From: Marinobacter sp. LQ44
Lineage (GTDB): Bacteria > Pseudomonadota > Gammaproteobacteria > Pseudomonadales > Oleiphilaceae
DNA: 64,000 nt
Reading direction: 5' to 3'
Assembly: GCF_001447155.2 (NCBI RefSeq)
Contig: NZ_CP014754.1
Location: forward strand, 434,001-498,000
The notes under the pieces were generated by a model that was not told the origin of the DNA, ran no database searches, and worked only from the letters and a program-made list of their open reading frames with translations. Below are positions 61,483-64,000 of this stretch, piece after piece. Each line of letters begins with the position of its first letter. The stretch's first letter is position 1. Position numbers and translations under genes: made by a program.

Positions 61483-62280
61483 TCAAGACTCCTGTTGGGA
61501 AATGTCTACGGCATCGCCGACCGAAAGGCGCCCGCTACCCTGGTGAACGATGTTCTGGCCGAAAATCACACCATCCCCGGTTTTGCGATAACGGGAGAGC
61601 GTTCTGAGGGGCTCGGTATCCGGATCTTTCAGGCCAGTATCCGGGTCTACCGTGGTCATGACGCACCGGGAACAGGGTTTTGCGACCGCAAACCGGGTTT
61701 CGCCGACGGTAATACTTTGCCAGCCATCTTCAGACCAGGCCTCAGCCCCTGAAATGACAACGTTCGGCCGAAAACGTCGCATTTCCACGGCTTTGGCCAG
61801 CCGGCTATTGAGCTCATCCAGGGATGCCTGATTGGTTATCAGCAAGGGGAACCCATCGGCAAATCCGACCCGGCGGTTTTCCGGCACCCGCAACGGGTCT
61901 ACACGACGAAAACTCTCATCGGGCATGTACACAAAACGAAGGGACTGGCCAACGTAACGGCTGATCGCTGCATCGGCTGCCTCAGGGCCGGTTACGGCGT
62001 CCACTGTATCGCGCCATACCTTGACCACCGTTCTGCCATTGCCGGGCTTGAGGACGAAGTCACCCTGCCCCGGAATACCGATCTCAACACCCTCAGGCCC
62101 CAAACGGGTCGCAACATTTGCCAACACAGGTAGCTGTCGCTGGGTTATAAACTGCTCCTCATCGTTCACCAGCATCCAACGCCGGTCCCCGGCGGGTCCG
62201 AACTCATCCAGTTCGAATGACGACACTTCGATGCCAGCCAGGGACTTGACCGGGTATATAAAGAGGGATTGAACGCGCAT
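61483..62280 (-). CDS. MOSC-domain protein (YcbX/mARC-like short form)
   Basis: 265 residues: N-terminal beta-barrel MOSC_N ('LFIYPVKSLAGIEVSSFELDEFGPAGDRRWMLV') and a MOSC domain with the molybdenum-ligand cysteine region 'KPCSRCVMTTVDPDTG'. E. coli YcbX is longer with a C-terminal [2Fe-2S] ferredoxin domain, which is absent here, so an external reductase would be needed for N-hydroxylated base reduction. Its stop lies 3 bases before the uup GTG. First gene of MOSC-uup-DUF6901-like. Confidence 0.88.
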   Translation of the reverse strand: MRVQSLFIYPVKSLAGIEVSSFELDEFGPAGDRRWMLVNDEEQFITQRQLPVLANVATRLGPEGVEIGIPGQGDFVLKPGNGRTVVKVWRDTVDAVTGPEAADAAISRYVGQSLRFVYMPDESFRRVDPLRVPENRRVGFADGFPLLITNQASLDELNSRLAKAVEMRRFRPNVVISGAEAWSEDGWQSITVGETRFAVAKPCSRCVMTTVDPDTGLKDPDTEPLRTLSRYRKTGDGVIFGQNIVHQGSGRLSVGDAVDISQQES

Positions 62281-62382
62281 GATGACCCCCCTTGCAAGTC
62301 ACAGGTTTGGGATGGAAGTGAGCGAGTATAACCGACGAAACCTTGTCCATGGGGGAGAAATGCGGAACAGGAAACAAAAAAA

Positions 62383-62401
62383 CCCGGCCTTGTGGGCCGG
62401 G
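62383..62401 (-). terminator. Minus-strand terminator abutting the IS left end
   Basis: CCCGGCC / GGCCGGG with a five-base loop, followed on the minus strand by seven T (62376-62382). The gene it served would lie to the right, where the insertion sequence now sits; so its original upstream gene is beyond the window. Confidence 0.8.
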
Positions 62402-62412
62402 TCAGACTGCTG

Positions 62413-62443
62413 ACAAACCCTCGCCATTTCGGCGGGGGTTTGT
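62413..62443. repeat. Hairpin at the left end of the insertion sequence
   Basis: 13 base pairs with a single T-G wobble and an ATTTC loop, 35 bases before the transposase ATG. Could block transcription entering from outside or be part of the transposase recognition end. Confidence 0.7.
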
Positions 62444-62478
62444 TGTAATTGGGGTATCGACTTTTCAGAGGCTGCCCC

Positions 62479-63963
62479 ATGCTCAAAGAGCCGTCCCCGC
62501 AACAACACGAACTCGAGATGGTCAGTCTCGAATCGCTGGTCCCCGACAACCACCTTCTCCGCAACATTGATCAGTACATCGATTTCGAATTTATTCGTGA
62601 CCGGGTTCGACATTTGTACTGCTCGAACAATGGTCGGCCGGCACTCGATCCGGTGGTGCTGTTCAAGATGCTGTTTCTGGGCTATCTGTTCGGCATTCGC
62701 AGTGAGCGTCAGCTGGTGCGGGAGATACAGGTTAACGTGGCCTATCGTTGGTTCTTGCGCTTCAACCTGACCGACAAGATTCCGGACGCCTCTACTCTGA
62801 GCCAGAACCGCCGGCGGCGGTTCCAGGACACTACCATCTATCAGGACATCTTTGATGAGATCGTGCTCCAAGCCATGGGCTATGGCCTCGTGGGCGGCGA
62901 AGTGTTGTACACCGACAGCACGCACCTCAAGGCCAACGCCAACAAGAACAAGTACGATCTGAAACAGGCGGAGGAGAAGGTGGCGGCCTACCTGAACAGC
63001 CTGGAAGATGCCATCGAAGGCGATCGCAAAGCCCAGGGCAAAAAGCCCTTGAAAACGAAGCTGTCCGAGCAGCCAGCCAAGACCAAAGACACCAAGATCA
63101 GCCGTACCGATCCGGACAGTGGCTATATGGTTCGGGAAGGCAAGCCCAAGGGCTTCTTCTACCTTGATCACCGCACCGTCGATGGCCGCAACGCCATCAT
63201 CACCGACAGCTACGCCACGCCGGCCAACCTGCACGACAGCCGCCCCTACCTCGACCGGCTCGATCGACAATGTGAGCGATTTGGCTTCGATGTCTGGGGT
63301 GTAGGCCTGGATGCGGGTTACTACACGGCAGGTATCTGCAAGGGCCTGGAAGACCGGGGCATCTATGGGGTCATGGGTTACCGGCGACCAAACAAGCCCA
63401 AGGGCTATCTCCCAAAGCGGGCCTTCACCTATGACGCTGAAGCGAATACGTATCGCTGCCCGCAAGGTCAGCAACTGATCTACGCCACGACCAATCGGCT
63501 GGGCTACCGTGAGTACAAGTCCAATCCGGCTCACTGCAAAGACTGCCCACTATTAAGCCAATGCACGCGCAGCGCCAACCACGTCAAAGTGCTTACCCGG
63601 CATGTCTGGCAGGACAGCAAAGACCGAACAGATAGTTACCGGTTAACCCCGTGGGGCAAGGCGCTCTACAAACGACGACAGGAAACCGTGGAGCGGTCGT
63701 TCGCCGATGCCAAACAGTTGCATGGTCATCGTTACGCTCGATTGCGAGGGCTCTCGAAAGTGCGTGAACAGTGCCTGTTGGCCGCCGCTGCCCAGAATAT
63801 GAAGAAGATCGCGCAGATCCTGGCGCGTCTTTTATGGCTCAAATCCCTTGGTATACCTGGGTTACAGAGGCCCATCCGGGAATGGGCCCAAAAACTGGCC
63901 GATCTGGAGTGTTGGGAATCCGGTCGGGATTATTGGACTCAATCCATCGCCAACGGAATTTAA
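62479..63963 (+). CDS. IS1182-family transposase (DDE)
   Basis: 494 residues from ATG 62479. N-terminal DUF772-type region ('PALDPVVLFKMLFLGYLFGIRSERQLVREI') followed by the DDE domain: first Asp in YTDSTHLKAN (about 144), second in GLDAGYYT (about 277), and Glu in RRQETVERSFADAKQLHG (about 404). A cysteine-bearing insert ('HCKDCPLLSQCT') precedes the last acidic residue, as in IS1182 and IS1182-like IS5 relatives. The frame is intact, so the element may be active. Confidence 0.92.
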   Translation: MLKEPSPQQHELEMVSLESLVPDNHLLRNIDQYIDFEFIRDRVRHLYCSNNGRPALDPVVLFKMLFLGYLFGIRSERQLVREIQVNVAYRWFLRFNLTDKIPDASTLSQNRRRRFQDTTIYQDIFDEIVLQAMGYGLVGGEVLYTDSTHLKANANKNKYDLKQAEEKVAAYLNSLEDAIEGDRKAQGKKPLKTKLSEQPAKTKDTKISRTDPDSGYMVREGKPKGFFYLDHRTVDGRNAIITDSYATPANLHDSRPYLDRLDRQCERFGFDVWGVGLDAGYYTAGICKGLEDRGIYGVMGYRRPNKPKGYLPKRAFTYDAEANTYRCPQGQQLIYATTNRLGYREYKSNPAHCKDCPLLSQCTRSANHVKVLTRHVWQDSKDRTDSYRLTPWGKALYKRRQETVERSFADAKQLHGHRYARLRGLSKVREQCLLAAAAQNMKKIAQILARLLWLKSLGIPGLQRPIREWAQKLADLECWESGRDYWTQSIANGI

Positions 63964-63983
63964 CAGCGTCCAAACGCAACGAA

Positions 63984-64000
63984 CCCCGGAAAAACCGGGG
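63984..64000. repeat. Hairpin at the right end of the insertion sequence
   Basis: CCCCGG / CCGGGG with an AAAAA loop, 20 bases after the transposase stop and ending at the last base of the window. The arms may extend outside (AACCCCGG is available on the left side). It mirrors the left-end hairpin in position relative to the inverted repeat. Confidence 0.6.

Larger units (their letters stand above)
62413..64000 (+). mobile_element. IS1182-family insertion sequence (right end at or beyond window edge)
   Basis: One transposase gene flanked by hairpin-bearing ends. Left: 13-pair stem 62413-62443 (ACAAACCCTCGCC / GGCGGGGGTTTGT). Right: CCCCGG-AAAAA-CCGGGG (63984-64000), cut by the window. The sequences next to the hairpins are an imperfect inverted repeat (GGGGTTTGTTGTAATTGG against GGGGTTCGTTGCGTTTGG, 14 of 18). 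Boundaries and target duplication cannot be set because the right flank is missing. Confidence 0.75.

Noticed and set aside
62299..63534. A 411-codon open frame on the minus strand opposite the transposase
   Set aside because: Antisense to an intact DDE transposase; no start signal or known product.

Overview
This 64 kb window is a piece of core chromosome from a motile, respiring gammaproteobacterium. The gene content and order fit Marinobacter or a close relative: gacA-uvrC-pgsA, cheV/cheR divergent from flgA-flgM-flgN, ligA-zipA-smc, scpA-scpB-rluB, and sdhCDAB-sucAB-lpd-sucCD divergent from gltA. The assignment rests on gene order and protein resemblance only. GC content looks mid-to-high 50s percent. 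Nearly all the DNA is coding, and the one clear mobile element is an IS1182-type insertion sequence at the right edge.

Layout. 1-3.0 kb: end of an MCE/Mla-type lipid transport operon (permease, ATPase, MCE protein, auxiliary lipoprotein). 3.1-8.2 kb (minus): pgsA, uvrC, gacA/uvrY, a YheU-like small protein and a chemoreceptor. 8.3-11.2 kb: azlCD amino-acid exporter, a DUF1330 protein, tRNA-Ser(GGA), an isochorismatase-family hydrolase and a small conserved protein. 11.3-17.9 kb: NhaR-type regulator, MFS transporter, cheR and cheV (minus), then flgA, flgM (with a consensus sigma-28 promoter) and flgN (plus), ending at a protein that joins a c-di-GMP-binding-type MshEN domain to a membrane segment. 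18.0-24.0 kb: periplasmic cyclophilin, mnmC, a CBS protein and a large beta-rich lipoprotein. 24.1-36.6 kb: ligA, zipA, smc, a GntR regulator, a diguanylate cyclase, rluB, scpB, scpA, trpS. 36.8-49.9 kb: TCA-cycle block. 50.0-57.1 kb: a beta-hydroxyacid dehydrogenase, topA, fadA, fadB. 57.4-62.3 kb: a secreted helical protein, a universal stress protein, and the overlapping MOSC-uup-DUF6901-like genes. 62.4-64.0 kb: the insertion sequence.

Functional themes. The TCA block encodes citrate synthase, 2-oxoglutarate dehydrogenase (E1, E2, E3), succinyl-CoA synthetase and succinate dehydrogenase; fadBA feeds it acetyl-CoA from fatty acids. smc with scpA/scpB gives the condensin complex, and ligA, topA and uvrC cover DNA ligation, supercoiling and repair. 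The flagellar/chemotaxis genes, GacA, the diguanylate cyclase and the MshEN protein point to control of the motile-to-sessile switch.

No CRISPR array, defence island, prophage or biosynthetic cluster is visible. The least explained items are the MshEN-membrane protein (17110-17856), the 895-residue lipoprotein (21297-23984), the secreted helical protein (57445-58263), the Cys-rich protein coupled to uup (58875-59543), and the hairpin-ended IS beside a terminator (62383-64000).
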